A DNA stretch of 64,000 nt from JBEBVQ01 sp037190845 (GTDB lineage Bacteria > Bacteroidota > Bacteroidia > Chitinophagales > Chitinophagaceae), in assembly GCA_037190845.1 (NCBI GenBank), contig JBBCJI010000011.1, forward strand, positions 4,990 to 68,989, in the 5' to 3' direction. Shown one piece after another: positions 17,929 to 26,262 of this stretch. The notes beneath the pieces are model-generated. The model worked only from the letters and a program-made list of their open reading frames with translations, searched no databases and had not been told where the DNA came from. A program made the position numbers and the translations under genes. Numbering within the stretch: the first letter of the stretch is position 1; each line of letters opens with the position of its first letter.

Positions 17929-17958
17929 GTCAAATCCGATTAATTCCGCCAACGGGTT

Positions 17959-17964
17959 ATATTA
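17959..17964 (+). repeat. Target site duplication, right copy (ATATTA)
   Basis: Direct copy of 14229-14234, immediately after the right inverted repeat. It restores the helicase frame when one copy is retained. Confidence 0.8.
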
Positions 17965-19550
17965 AATACGAAAATTCACCTCTTGTGAAAAGTGGCGTTT
18001 TTATAGAGCAGACATTAGCATTGACATTTTTAAAGTTTAAGCAAGATTTTGTTTACTATTATGATAGTATACAGAGTTCTCCAATGCAAAAAGTAGAGAA
18101 CTTAAAACCTGTTACTCGAGATTTGCTTGTTCGCCTTTTTAAGGATAAACGATATATAAACAAAGTGTTTTTAATGAACACAGATATTGGTGCGAACAAC
18201 TTAAGGAATAAGGAATTACAAGCAGGCGCGGTGGAGAATACTGCTCCTGGTTTATCTGACTATTCATATTTCCCCGCAAGGATTGAGGGAAACATTTCGC
18301 ATAAAGGAAACTATGTTAAACGATACATTGGTTTTCAAAACGGCAGAATTACAGAATTTTCAAACACTAGAATTATATTTAGTGAATTTGTCGATTGGAT
18401 TGATGAAATACATAAAGAGGTTCTAACTAAGACTTCATATAACAAAATTGAAGGATTTCTAAATAGATTTTCTGAAAAAGTTGATGCTCCACCTAATCCA
18501 GTTCCCACTTCTATTCTTTTAGATATAGATACGGAAACCTTGGATCGCTATGGATATGGCGACCATAATGATAATATTGATTTAGAAGACTATTGTGCCG
18601 TTATAACAGCAAATGAATTCTCTATTACTATTAATGGAGAACCCTTTGTAGTTGCAATTAATTACGATTCTAAGTTTGAACGATTTAATTTATCCAGTTC
18701 TGATCTCGCTGAAAAAGTTTCAAATATAAGTGAAGATGATCCACCATTTATTAGCTTATTAAATAGTGGCCAATCGTTTAGGATAGTTTTAGATGGCAAC
18801 AAATACGTATATGCACATAAGAGCTTTTTCAAGCCAAGCTTAAACTTAACCAGCAAGAAAAAAGACCTTGATTTAAACCAATTATTTAATGTGCACAGTT
18901 CAATCAGCAAAACAAAAAGTGAGAAGGGAGGTACAACATTAAAGGTAAGTTCTAATTTATGGCACAAAGACACTTTATTTGGTCTCATTGCTAGGCAAGG
19001 AAAAGGTTATGGTGATAAAAATCTGGAGGATAACTTCAATTTTGAATACCTGTTGTGCGATGACTTATCTACAGAAATTGGTGACTTTATTGGTTTAGAT
19101 ACGAAAAATAAGAGAGTGACATTTATACATGCCAAAGCAAAAAAATCTAAACTTTCCGCTACAAACTTTACAGAAGTGTGTGGGCAAGCTACTAAGAATT
19201 TGGACTATCTAACACCATATTACCAAAGAACTCCTGCACAAAATATTGCCAAATGGAAGGAGCCCTGGTCAGTTTCTTCTATTGGAAGGGTATCGGATAG
19301 AGTTGTCACAAATAATGCAACGAGTAGGCAATTTTGGGATAAATATGTACAACTCATTTCAGACCCTTCAACTCAAAGAGAAGTTTGGCTCGTAGTAGGA
19401 AATATGTTCGATTTTAAGTCGTTTAAATCTGAGCTTAATAAAAGAGATGTTTCGAAAGTGAAATCTGAAGTAATTCAGTTAATTTATTTACTACGTTCCA
19501 CTTGGAATAGCGTATCTCAGGTTGGTGCTCAATTGAAGATTTTCTGTTGA
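17965..19550 (+). pseudogene. Helicase-nuclease gene, 3' part (nuclease-like C-terminal region)
   Basis: The native frame continues from the insertion point as KYENSPLVKSGVFIEQTL and stays open for 528 codons; an independent start could be GTG 17985 (521 residues). The segment near residues 363-385 of that frame, LSTEIGDFIGLDTKNKRVTF then IHAKAKKSKL and FTEVCGQATKNL, resembles a PD-(D/E)xK-type nuclease core (D ... H-x-K) from helicase-linked defence proteins. This is motif reading, not a confirmed family. The N-terminal part is unassigned. A promoter motif in the transposon end points at this frame, so the piece might still be expressed. Confidence 0.75.
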
Positions 19551-19701
19551 TAAAAGAGAATATCAATAAATAACAACCAAATTATTCATTTTAGTTTCTG
19601 CAACCCCAACACATAATCGCCATCAATTTTGGAGGAACCTGACATTTACAAATGTAAACTGCATTTGCTATATTTATATATGTAATTGTAATATGATATT
19701 C

Positions 19702-20745
19702 TTAGTCTTCGGGAGGAATTTCAATACCACTTTCTATGAGAAATATCTTTAGTTTATCTTTTAAAGTATGGTTATTAGTTATTTTTGATTTTGCTTCTCT
19801 TGAATAATATTGTAAAGTTTCTTCTCTTGAGTCATCCATTTCTGAATGTTTTTTATCAATTTCTACGTTAATTCTAAGATAGTTTTTACTCAAACCCATT
19901 GATTTAAAAATAGTTTCAAGTTGATCACTCACAATGCTTACAGGAGCTCCCATTGAAATGTCAATTACTTTTTTTACCCATTGAAATCTCCCCCAGTTTT
20001 TAGATGAGTGTGAATTGTATTGCTTTGAAGAAATACCTGTTCCAAGGGATAAGACTGTAATATCTTTAATTTCTAGTTTTTCGTTACTTTTTTTGTAATG
20101 TTTATAGGATGTATTTCCCAAAACTTCAATAAAGGCTCCTAAAGATGGATTATTCATAATTAAACCACCATCAATACATACTACATTTTCTTTGTTGTAT
20201 GTAAAAGTGTAAGTTGGGAAATATGTTGGTGCAGCGGACGTGGCTCTACAAATATCTACTAACCTAGAGTTTTTTTCATCAATTCTTGTTGCTTCTCTTG
20301 TGGTAAAAATTATTGGAATATTTCTATGTATATCAAATGAGGTAATGAAAATTGGTTTTAAACAACTTGTGATCCTATAGTCATCAAAATATTCATGTAA
20401 TATTTCTTCGTATTTTTTGCTAAAATACATTGGACGAATCCATTTTCTAGAATGCATAAACAACCACTGTAATTTATTGTATCTTGGAAAAATATCTTTT
20501 CCTCTTTTTAGATAGATTTCCTCTATTTTTTCAAGTGAATATTTTCTCTTGTTAGCTTCAATAGAATCTTCTTGTAATAAAAGAGCGCAAGTGAGAAGTC
20601 CACCTGTTGACGTTCCTGCTATTAAATCAAAAGTTTTATGAATCGGTTGTTTGGTGATTTTTTCTATTTCTTTAATTACTTGTAAAGGAATTAGTCCTTT
20701 TAATCCACCTCCATCAATACTTAAAATCTTGAATTTCTGATTCAT
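19702..20745 (-). CDS. Patatin-like phospholipase (CapV-like effector)
   Basis: A 347-residue patatin. The oxyanion loop DGGGLKG is at residues 11-17, the nucleophile elbow GTSTGG has catalytic S46, and the partner Asp is in the IDGGLIMNNP motif near residue 190. Full-length patatin domain with a short C-terminal extension and no signal peptide, so it acts in the cytoplasm on membrane lipids. It overlaps the preceding 151-residue gene by four bases (ATGA). No cyclase gene is nearby, so this is not a recognisable CBASS operon. A membrane-degrading abortive infection effector controlled by its small partner is a reasonable inference. Confidence 0.9.
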   Translation of the reverse strand: MNQKFKILSIDGGGLKGLIPLQVIKEIEKITKQPIHKTFDLIAGTSTGGLLTCALLLQEDSIEANKRKYSLEKIEEIYLKRGKDIFPRYNKLQWLFMHSRKWIRPMYFSKKYEEILHEYFDDYRITSCLKPIFITSFDIHRNIPIIFTTREATRIDEKNSRLVDICRATSAAPTYFPTYTFTYNKENVVCIDGGLIMNNPSLGAFIEVLGNTSYKHYKKSNEKLEIKDITVLSLGTGISSKQYNSHSSKNWGRFQWVKKVIDISMGAPVSIVSDQLETIFKSMGLSKNYLRINVEIDKKHSEMDDSREETLQYYSREAKSKITNNHTLKDKLKIFLIESGIEIPPED

Positions 20746-21197
20746 AGACTATAAATCGTATCTAAAAAGGTTACCATTATTTCAAAAACTTTATCCCTGT
20801 TATTAAGTTCCACTACAGGGAATTCTCTAGATCTATTTAATTTGCTTCCAAAACTTATAGTTGACTTTACAGTTCCTGTAAATTCATCACCTTCAAACTT
20901 TATAGTTGGATGGTTTTCAGAATTATCTAAGAAAAATGTATTTCTTTTATGACTTCTCATAAACAATTGCACCATTACAAAAAATCTTGATTCGGTTCTA
21001 TCATACGGATTTTCTGAAAAAATTCGAAGACTCTCGTTGGTCTTACTTTCTAGCTCCTCGTCAATTTTCATAACGACTTCTTTTAGATGCAAATAAGCGA
21101 ACTTGTCAAAATATTCATAGAAATTTGACACACTCTCTAGCTTGCTGCTTCGTTTAGCTAATAATTGATTAAGTTTCTCCTGATTTTTGTCAATCAT
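20742..21197 (-). CDS. Unknown protein coupled to patatin
   Basis: A 151-residue, largely helical, charged, soluble protein. Visible features are LNQLLAKRSSKLESVSNFYEYFDKFAYLHLKEVVMKIDEEL in the N-terminal half and a beta-rich C-terminal half (TIKFEGDEFTGTVKSTISFGSKL, VVELNNRDKVFEIMVTFLDTIYSL). I do not recognise the family. It begins 15 bases after the end of the HTH pseudogene and overlaps the patatin start by 4 bases, so HTH, this gene and patatin form one transcript. The tight coupling to a toxic phospholipase suggests a sensor, inhibitor or activator role; inference. Confidence 0.75.
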   Translation of the reverse strand: MIDKNQEKLNQLLAKRSSKLESVSNFYEYFDKFAYLHLKEVVMKIDEELESKTNESLRIFSENPYDRTESRFFVMVQLFMRSHKRNTFFLDNSENHPTIKFEGDEFTGTVKSTISFGSKLNRSREFPVVELNNRDKVFEIMVTFLDTIYSL

Positions 21198-21212
21198 TGT
21201 TTTGAAGTTTAA

Positions 21213-21618
21213 TTACTTACTACCGATCAACTTCTCAATCATTTCCTTTTGCTGTTGCAACATACGCTCGTACAACTCTACCATTTTATCAATTGGATTA
21301 AAGGATGGTTGATAATTGAATATTGACGGATTTGTCATCGTGGCACTATCGTTATTATTGATCGTATTCGATATTACATTAATCGCCTGCTCCTCGTCAA
21401 ACTTCTGAAAAGCCTCCACTGGTATTTCCAATACCGCTGATATCTGCTGCAGGATGGCAGGATCGATGGTCTCGCTCAAGCAGGGAGATCTTCTGCTGGT
21501 TCCAGTCATCACCCAGATCGGCCGCCAGCGTATCCTGCTTGACGCCCATCATTTCGCGGAAGCGTTTTACGTTGCGGCCTTCGTGTATTTTGTTAGCAGG
21601 AGTAGCGGAATGTGTCAT
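21213..21618 (-). pseudogene. XRE-type HTH gene with frameshift (copy C)
   Basis: Reads MTHSATPANKIHEGRNVKRF and DWNQQKISLLE in one frame, then ETIDPAILQQISAVLEIPVE and KFDEEQAINVISNT in another. Compared with the intact copy at 43455-43880, where six bases CAAAAA stand between the two halves, this copy has a single C. The 5 base loss near 21471-21477 shifts the frame. The coiled-coil tail (KMVELYERMLQQQKEMIEKL) survives. It is the first gene of the transcript that continues into the 151-residue gene and patatin. Loss of this regulator could leave that module deregulated. Confidence 0.85.
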
Positions 21619-21651
21619 AGCAGCAAATTTAAAAATTATAGCGTAAGTAAG

Positions 21652-21670
21652 TTACACATTTTCTGTGTAA
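21652..21670. promoter_or_regulatory. Candidate HTH operator (copy C)
   Basis: TTACACA-TTTTC-TGTGTAA lies about 35 bases before the HTH start, next to GTAAGTAA and TTACTTAC repeats. The same arrangement is conserved upstream of copy B at 43914-43932. Confidence 0.6.
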
Positions 21671-21892
21671 AAAAACAGTAAGTAACGGGCAATTTTTCAT
21701 TGAACTATAAAGTAGATAAAGATTTAATTATTTGTCAGGCTTGTTCATTGTAACCGAATATCGTGCAGTCTGTCTTACAACAATTGCCAATATTTTGTGC
21801 CATGCCTACAGGTGTTTTGATACCGCATATGGAAATCTGGGCGACAACACTAAGTTAAGTTAACTATATTGGTATTTCTAAAATGCACAGCA

Positions 21893-22489
21893 ATGGGAGC
21901 CGTATTCGGATTGATTGGAGTTATAGTTGGAGCCGCCATTACGTGGTTACAGGCATATTGGACAAACAAACAAGCCACCAATAAAAACGCCAGATATCTT
22001 GCAATTCGTATCGTCTGCATCCTTGATAAATATCTTGTGGACTGCGCAGAAGTGGTCAAAGATGATGGGTTGTCTTTCGGACAACGTACACCGGACGGTT
22101 GTTTAGCTCCTCAGGTAAAAGCGCCAGGACCTCCTGTTTATCCCGATGATGTAGATTGGAAAAGTATTGATCCCGAACTTATGTATCAAATTCTGTCATT
22201 GCCTTCTGAAGTTGAAGGCGGTGACCGGATGATTAAGGCTACCGAGGATATATCCGGTCCCCCGGACTATGAAAGTTGGTTTCTGGAACGCAAATTCTAT
22301 TACTGTCAATTCGGACTAATGGCTTATGCACTATCAGAGAAGCTTGCTGAAAAGTATAAGATCAAAAAGAAGACTTACAATAACTGGGATCCGGCTGCAG
22401 ACTTAAAACAGGAGTTCGAGAAAGTCTCGGAAATACGTAAAGTAAAGCATAAACAATTTCATGATTTTGTGAAAAGACATTTAGGGTGA
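21893..22489 (+). CDS. Single-pass membrane protein of unknown function
   Basis: A 198-residue protein from ATG 21893; a TTG at 21869 would add 8 residues. Residues 1-22 (MGAVFGLIGVIVGAAITWLQAYW) form one N-terminal membrane segment or signal anchor. The rest is a soluble helical domain with conserved-looking SIDPELMYQILSLPSEV and a basic C-terminus. I do not recognise a family, though the layout (N-terminal anchor plus helical cytoplasmic domain) is common for uncharacterised defence-island proteins. It stands alone, divergent from the HTH-patatin transcript with a 275 base gap. Confidence 0.7.
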   Translation: MGAVFGLIGVIVGAAITWLQAYWTNKQATNKNARYLAIRIVCILDKYLVDCAEVVKDDGLSFGQRTPDGCLAPQVKAPGPPVYPDDVDWKSIDPELMYQILSLPSEVEGGDRMIKATEDISGPPDYESWFLERKFYYCQFGLMAYALSEKLAEKYKIKKKTYNNWDPAADLKQEFEKVSEIRKVKHKQFHDFVKRHLG

Positions 22490-23138
22490 ATGTTGTCAAA
22501 TCTCTCATCTGGATAATCGTGGGGCTATAAATCCTCCAATCCCCCCGACAGAAACGTTCACTTTCTTTGAATTGATTCATCTGTTTCCAAATTATTTTGA
22601 TTATCCCCAAAATATTTCCTTCCGTCCATTTTTATGTACGGAACTTTCCGTTACTTTACACTCAGATACAACGAGTTGTGTCGCGTGACGCGTCACAAAA
22701 ACATAATGGCCATTTACTTGGAATCTCAATCAGAAAACTGGCACTTTTCAACACACGAGATGATAAGTAGGTAGTTCACGACCCGGGCGTGGGCTCTCTT
22801 ATCGTGTGTGGGTATGCCAGTACCTCTGATTGGTAAGTTGAGTTCCACGCCTATTTATTTTGCATGATCAGGCGTTCCTCCGCTTATTGCCCGTCGGTAT
22901 GCACGGGCCGGATTCTTCATCCCGATTTTACAGCTTTCCTTGCCTGAGCTTGGCTTCGACTCCGCTCAGCCTGACATGCTCTGTCTGACACGCTCAGCCT
23001 GACATGGTCGTCTGACACGCTCAGTCTGACATCATGCTTAGTCTGGCATGTTCAGTCTGGCACACTCAGCCAGATAGGCTCTGTTCGCAGGGATCGCTGT
23101 GCATTGTTTCCATTCATTTTCTTAAAAACAATTGCCAC
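22490..23138. other. Gene-free stretch with hairpin and imperfect tandem repeats
   Basis: No convincing gene. At 22789-22851 GGCGTGG and CCACGCC can pair around about 50 bases. Between about 22940 and 23080 the sequence is an imperfect tandem array of the unit CTCAG(C/T)CTG(A/G)CA(T/C). The array leads into the GC-rich gene at 23139. Confidence 0.55.
22950..23080 (+). repeat. Imperfect tandem repeat (CTCAGYCTGRCAY units)
   Basis: Six or more copies of a unit like GCTCAGCCTGACATG, some with TCTGTCTGACACG spacing, run head to tail. A frame open through them gives a longer ORF from 23034, which I consider accidental. Confidence 0.6.
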
Positions 23139-24299
23139 ATGAAGAAGCTTAAAAGTTCAATAGATCATTTTACCGGCAGGGAACAGCAGGCGCTGCACGG
23201 TATCTGCAAACACCTGAAGGAAGCCCTGCAACCGCTGCTGGTGCTTTACCTCGGCAGCCTGGCCACCACGACGCTGCGGCGCAACCTGTCGTCCATAGAA
23301 AAGAACGCGATGGACTTCCGCCTGTCGCGCGAGTTGCTGGTGGTGCTGCCCGAAGGGGCTCCGCTACTGAGTGACCGGGCGGGGCTGCGGTTGCTGGAGC
23401 AAAGTCTTTCGCCTCATGCCCATGTGCGGCTGATGCTGCAGACGCCTGAGGGCCTGGTGCGGCAACTGTCGTCGGGTCGGGATGCGAGGGTGAACCTGCA
23501 CAGTCAGGCGATCGTCTTGTACGAAAGGGCGCATACGCTGCAAAAGATCATCCAGCGGGTGGCCGATGCAGCCGTGCGTCCCACCTCCGTCCATACGCCT
23601 GCCAAGACCTCCGTCGCCACAGCCCCGGAAGCAGGGGTGGGGGATATCGCCTCTGCGTTCCCGGTGCGGTTGAGCGCCGAAGAGCGGGCCGATCCGTTGT
23701 CTGTCGTGGTTGGGTTCTACCGCCTCTACGATCTGCCGGAAGTGCGTATGCGTATCAGCTCGTGGATGGAGTCTGTAGTTGGGTCGCCGGTGTGGCCGGT
23801 TGCGGAGACGGGTTTGCACCTGGATTTCTACGTGTCGCTGTGCCGTCTGCTGGAATCGGCCTGTTTGCTGCGTGGTCATCGTCCGCCGCCGCGGATAGCG
23901 CAGCAGCTCGAAGCATCGGTGGGGATGACGCTGCCTCCGCAGTCGCTGTACTGTCCGCACGATGGGGTGGACGCCTGGGATTATTTTCCCAATCACCTGA
24001 GCCGTGCCGAACTGAGTGCTCCGGGTGAGGTGTTCACGGGTCTGTTCACCGACCGCTCGCTGTCTGTGTGGCTCGAAGAGCTCTACCGTTTGTTCAGCTA
24101 CTCGCTGACGGATTGCACGCCTGCGCTGATCGGTGAGGTCTGGGATCTGTCCGGGTTGACGACGCGGCTGCATCGTCTGGCCGAAGCGTGTCACCTGCTG
24201 TCGGTCTGGGAGCGCCGGGCAGGAGGGGCGTCTGCTGTCTTGATCAGTGTGCCGCCATCCGGTCATCCGCCTGCGGCGCGCCTGGCGATCTGCCTGTAA
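23139..24299 (+). CDS. GC-rich gene, possible nucleotidyltransferase-like N-terminus
   Basis: A 386-residue soluble protein starting at ATG 23139; an upstream in-frame ATG at 23034 would read through tandem repeats. Residues 1-140 (DHFTGREQQALHGICKHL, LQPLLVLYLGSLATT, SRELLVVLPEGAP, HAHVRLMLQTPEGLVRQL, SQAIVLYERAHTLQKII) resemble the beta-alpha order of Bacteroidota nucleotidyltransferase-type proteins, but the catalytic G-S/D-x-D is not evident. The C-terminal half is helical with DAWDYFPNHLSRAEL. GC content is far above the AT-rich neighbours, a sign of transfer. Function is not recognised with confidence. Confidence 0.6.
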   Translation: MKKLKSSIDHFTGREQQALHGICKHLKEALQPLLVLYLGSLATTTLRRNLSSIEKNAMDFRLSRELLVVLPEGAPLLSDRAGLRLLEQSLSPHAHVRLMLQTPEGLVRQLSSGRDARVNLHSQAIVLYERAHTLQKIIQRVADAAVRPTSVHTPAKTSVATAPEAGVGDIASAFPVRLSAEERADPLSVVVGFYRLYDLPEVRMRISSWMESVVGSPVWPVAETGLHLDFYVSLCRLLESACLLRGHRPPPRIAQQLEASVGMTLPPQSLYCPHDGVDAWDYFPNHLSRAELSAPGEVFTGLFTDRSLSVWLEELYRLFSYSLTDCTPALIGEVWDLSGLTTRLHRLAEACHLLSVWERRAGGASAVLISVPPSGHPPAARLAICL

Positions 24300-24601
24300 G
24301 CGGGAGTGGTAGAGGGATTATGGTTAAAGAAAGGTTCGGCTCGGGTGGTTCCGGCACGAACCTTTTTGCTATACCACATAGTTATCTGCGCGATTGATAC
24401 TGCTAATTTGTTTTAACGGATGAACTTCTCTGTTTTAGGAGCGGTGGAAATGCTACATCAGTTGTTCATATTTGTTTGTGTTCAATTTATTCAATAGATT
24501 GATTTTCATTTTGTTTTTAACATATTTTGCATGAATTTTCAATTTTTATTCCTGCAAAATGATAGATATTTGACTATCTTTGTGTAAAGTGTGGAGGGCA
24601 A
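24300..24601. other. AT-rich leader region of abiE
   Basis: About 300 bases without a gene. A weak hairpin (AGGTTCGGCTCGGGTGGTTCCGGCACGAACCT, 24331-24362) may end the preceding gene. The right part carries the abiE promoter. Confidence 0.5.
24575..24582 (+). promoter_or_regulatory. abiE promoter -7 motif
   Basis: TATCTTTG, matching TAnnTTTG, sits 19 bases before the abiEi ATG and is followed by a purine-rich GGAGGG site just before the start. Confidence 0.65.
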
Positions 24602-25201
24602 ATGGCAAAGCTTGATGAACTGAAACGGCATCTTAAAGAGGGTAGGGTCTACCGTAGAGCGGAACTGGCTCTGTGGTCTGCTGCCGTTGACCGGCATATA
24701 GCCCAACTCTTAAAGGAAGGCTTCTTGGAAAAGCAGTCTGCCGGACTGTATTATGTGCCTAAGCAATCTGTTTTTGGGACGGTTCCTCCTGATGAGGAGG
24801 CTTTAGTGCGTAGTTTCCTTAAAGATGACGACTTTCTGGTTACTTCTCCTAACGCATATAACAGCCTGGGTGTAGGCACTACGCAACTGTATAACAAAAG
24901 GGTTGTGTACAATCACAAGCGGCATGGACAATTCAAAATTGGGGGAAGAACATTTTTCTTTCACTCAAGGCATCGATTCCCGAAAACGTTGTCTAAAGAG
25001 TTTTTGTTAGTTGACCTTGTAAACAATATCAAGAGCCTGGCAGAGGATGCCGATATGGTATTAAAGAATGTAGTCCTTCAGGTTGAAACTGTGGACCACA
25101 AAAAGTTGAAGCAGGCGGTAAATAACTACGGTAACCTGAGCACTAAGCACTTTTTCAAGTCACTGCTGAATAACAATCAGACTCAGGTTTATGCCATCTA
25201 A
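24602..25201 (+). CDS. abiEi: AbiEi-type antitoxin (type IV toxin-antitoxin)
   Basis: A 199-residue antitoxin. The N-terminal winged helix (LDELKRHLKEGRVYRRAELALWS, RHIAQLLKEGFLEKQSAGLYYVP) is followed by the AbiEi C-terminal region (FLVTSPNAYNSLGVGTTQLYNK, FFHSRHRFPKTLSKEFLLVDLVNN). Family antitoxins repress their own promoter and counteract the AbiEii nucleotidyltransferase. The end overlaps the toxin start by 11 bases. Start chosen at 24602 because a GGAGGG site lies just upstream. A degenerate copy of the junction with abiEii is found at 27972-28072. Confidence 0.9.
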   Translation: MAKLDELKRHLKEGRVYRRAELALWSAAVDRHIAQLLKEGFLEKQSAGLYYVPKQSVFGTVPPDEEALVRSFLKDDDFLVTSPNAYNSLGVGTTQLYNKRVVYNHKRHGQFKIGGRTFFFHSRHRFPKTLSKEFLLVDLVNNIKSLAEDADMVLKNVVLQVETVDHKKLKQAVNNYGNLSTKHFFKSLLNNNQTQVYAI

Positions 25202-26144
25202 ATACCTCCATAAACACCCCGAATTTCTTCAGTTGCTGCAAATCGTAGCTTCTGAGAAAGACATTGACCCATATCTGGTAGAGAAAGACTACTGGATGAT
25301 GCATGTGTTATACGGGCTGAAAAAGCAGGGCTTTGAGTTTGAGTTAAAAGGGGGAACATCCTTATCGAAGGGGTATAAGATCATAGACAGATTTTCTGAG
25401 GATATTGATATTCATATAAAGCCGCCGGAAGATTTGGGCGTAAATACCAATCCCAAAAACACGAAAGCTAATGCGATTGGATCACGCCGGAACTATTATG
25501 ACTGGCTTACAGAAGCAATCAGGATCGATGGTATCATCGCTCAAATTCGTGATACGGAATTTGACGATAAGGATTACTATAGGAGTGGAGGTATTCGTCT
25601 TAAATACGAAAGTAAAACTGCGCTGATAGGCGGCGCCAAAGAGGGTATTCTCTTAGAAGCCGGTTTCGATACGGTGACTCCAAACGAAAAGATTACCATT
25701 AGCTCGTGGGCCTATGATAAAGCTGTTCAAAGTGGTGTTGATATAACGGATAACAGAGCTGTAGCCATAGCGTGTTATCACCCCGGATACACATTTGTAG
25801 AAAAGCTCCAGACCATCGCAACGAAATTCAGACAGGAGCAACAAGACGGCGAACCGCGTCAAAATCTGATGCGCCAATACTATGACGTGTATAGCTTGCT
25901 TAGCCATAATGATGTTCAGGAATTCATCGGTACAGAGGAATACCTGAAACATAAAGCAGCAAGATTTCCCAGGGTTGATTTAGAAATACCTGTTGCAGAA
26001 AATGAAGCTTTTTTGCTCAACAACAATGAGTTGCGAAAACAATTTACGGAAAGATACAAAGCCACCGCTTCTCTATACTATTCAGGCCAACCACCTTTTG
26101 AAGATTTGTTGGCCAGGATTAAGGAATATATGGGCAGGATCTAA
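25191..26144 (+). CDS. abiEii: AbiEii/AbiGii nucleotidyltransferase toxin
   Basis: A 317-residue DUF1814-type nucleotidyltransferase toxin. The active-site motifs are ELKGGTSLSKGY (residues 51-62) and RFSEDIDI (67-74, metal ligands D71 and D73). Later conserved parts are CYHPGYTFVEKLQTIATKFRQEQ and RQYYDVYSLLSH. Family members are GTP-using transferases that modify tRNA and stop growth, which gives abortive infection. Translation overlaps the antitoxin by 11 bases. The gene appears complete. Confidence 0.92.
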   Translation: MPSKYLHKHPEFLQLLQIVASEKDIDPYLVEKDYWMMHVLYGLKKQGFEFELKGGTSLSKGYKIIDRFSEDIDIHIKPPEDLGVNTNPKNTKANAIGSRRNYYDWLTEAIRIDGIIAQIRDTEFDDKDYYRSGGIRLKYESKTALIGGAKEGILLEAGFDTVTPNEKITISSWAYDKAVQSGVDITDNRAVAIACYHPGYTFVEKLQTIATKFRQEQQDGEPRQNLMRQYYDVYSLLSHNDVQEFIGTEEYLKHKAARFPRVDLEIPVAENEAFLLNNNELRKQFTERYKATASLYYSGQPPFEDLLARIKEYMGRI

Positions 26145-26262
26145 TCAATAGATGCATTTACGGCACTTCAATGGCGGTATTAATTGAGAAAATGATTTCG
26201 GGGGCATGAATAGCCTCCGATTTCCGGTCAGTATCCGCCACAAAAAAACTTTGTGCCGAAGA

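Larger units (their letters stand above)
14235..17958. mobile_element. IS982-family transposon with passenger genes (3.7 kb)
   Basis: The element is bounded by perfect 19 bp inverted repeats, AACCCGTTGGCGGAATTAA at 14235-14253 and its complement at 17940-17958, flanked by a direct ATATTA duplication. It contains an IS982-type transposase (14982-15890) plus four other genes: a winged-helix protein, a lipoprotein on the opposite strand, a DUF5678-like small protein and a retropepsin/SEC-C protein. Typical IS982 elements are about 1 kb with one gene, so this is a much enlarged, cargo-bearing form. It splits a helicase-nuclease gene precisely, which proves recent insertion. A second end-like sequence lies at 17857-17876. 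Confidence 0.87.

Noticed and set aside
19702..21197. CBASS operon
   Set aside because: A CapV-like patatin is present, but there is no CD-NTase, and the partner protein lacks nucleotidyltransferase motifs.
23034..23138. Longer start for the GC-rich gene
   Set aside because: The added 35 residues are encoded by the tandem repeats and are rich in Cys/His/Leu without protein-like pattern. ATG 23139 gives a normal N-terminus.
23364..24266. 300-residue minus-strand frame opposite the GC-rich gene
   Set aside because: Very Arg/Gln/His-rich translation typical of a GC-rich antisense shadow.
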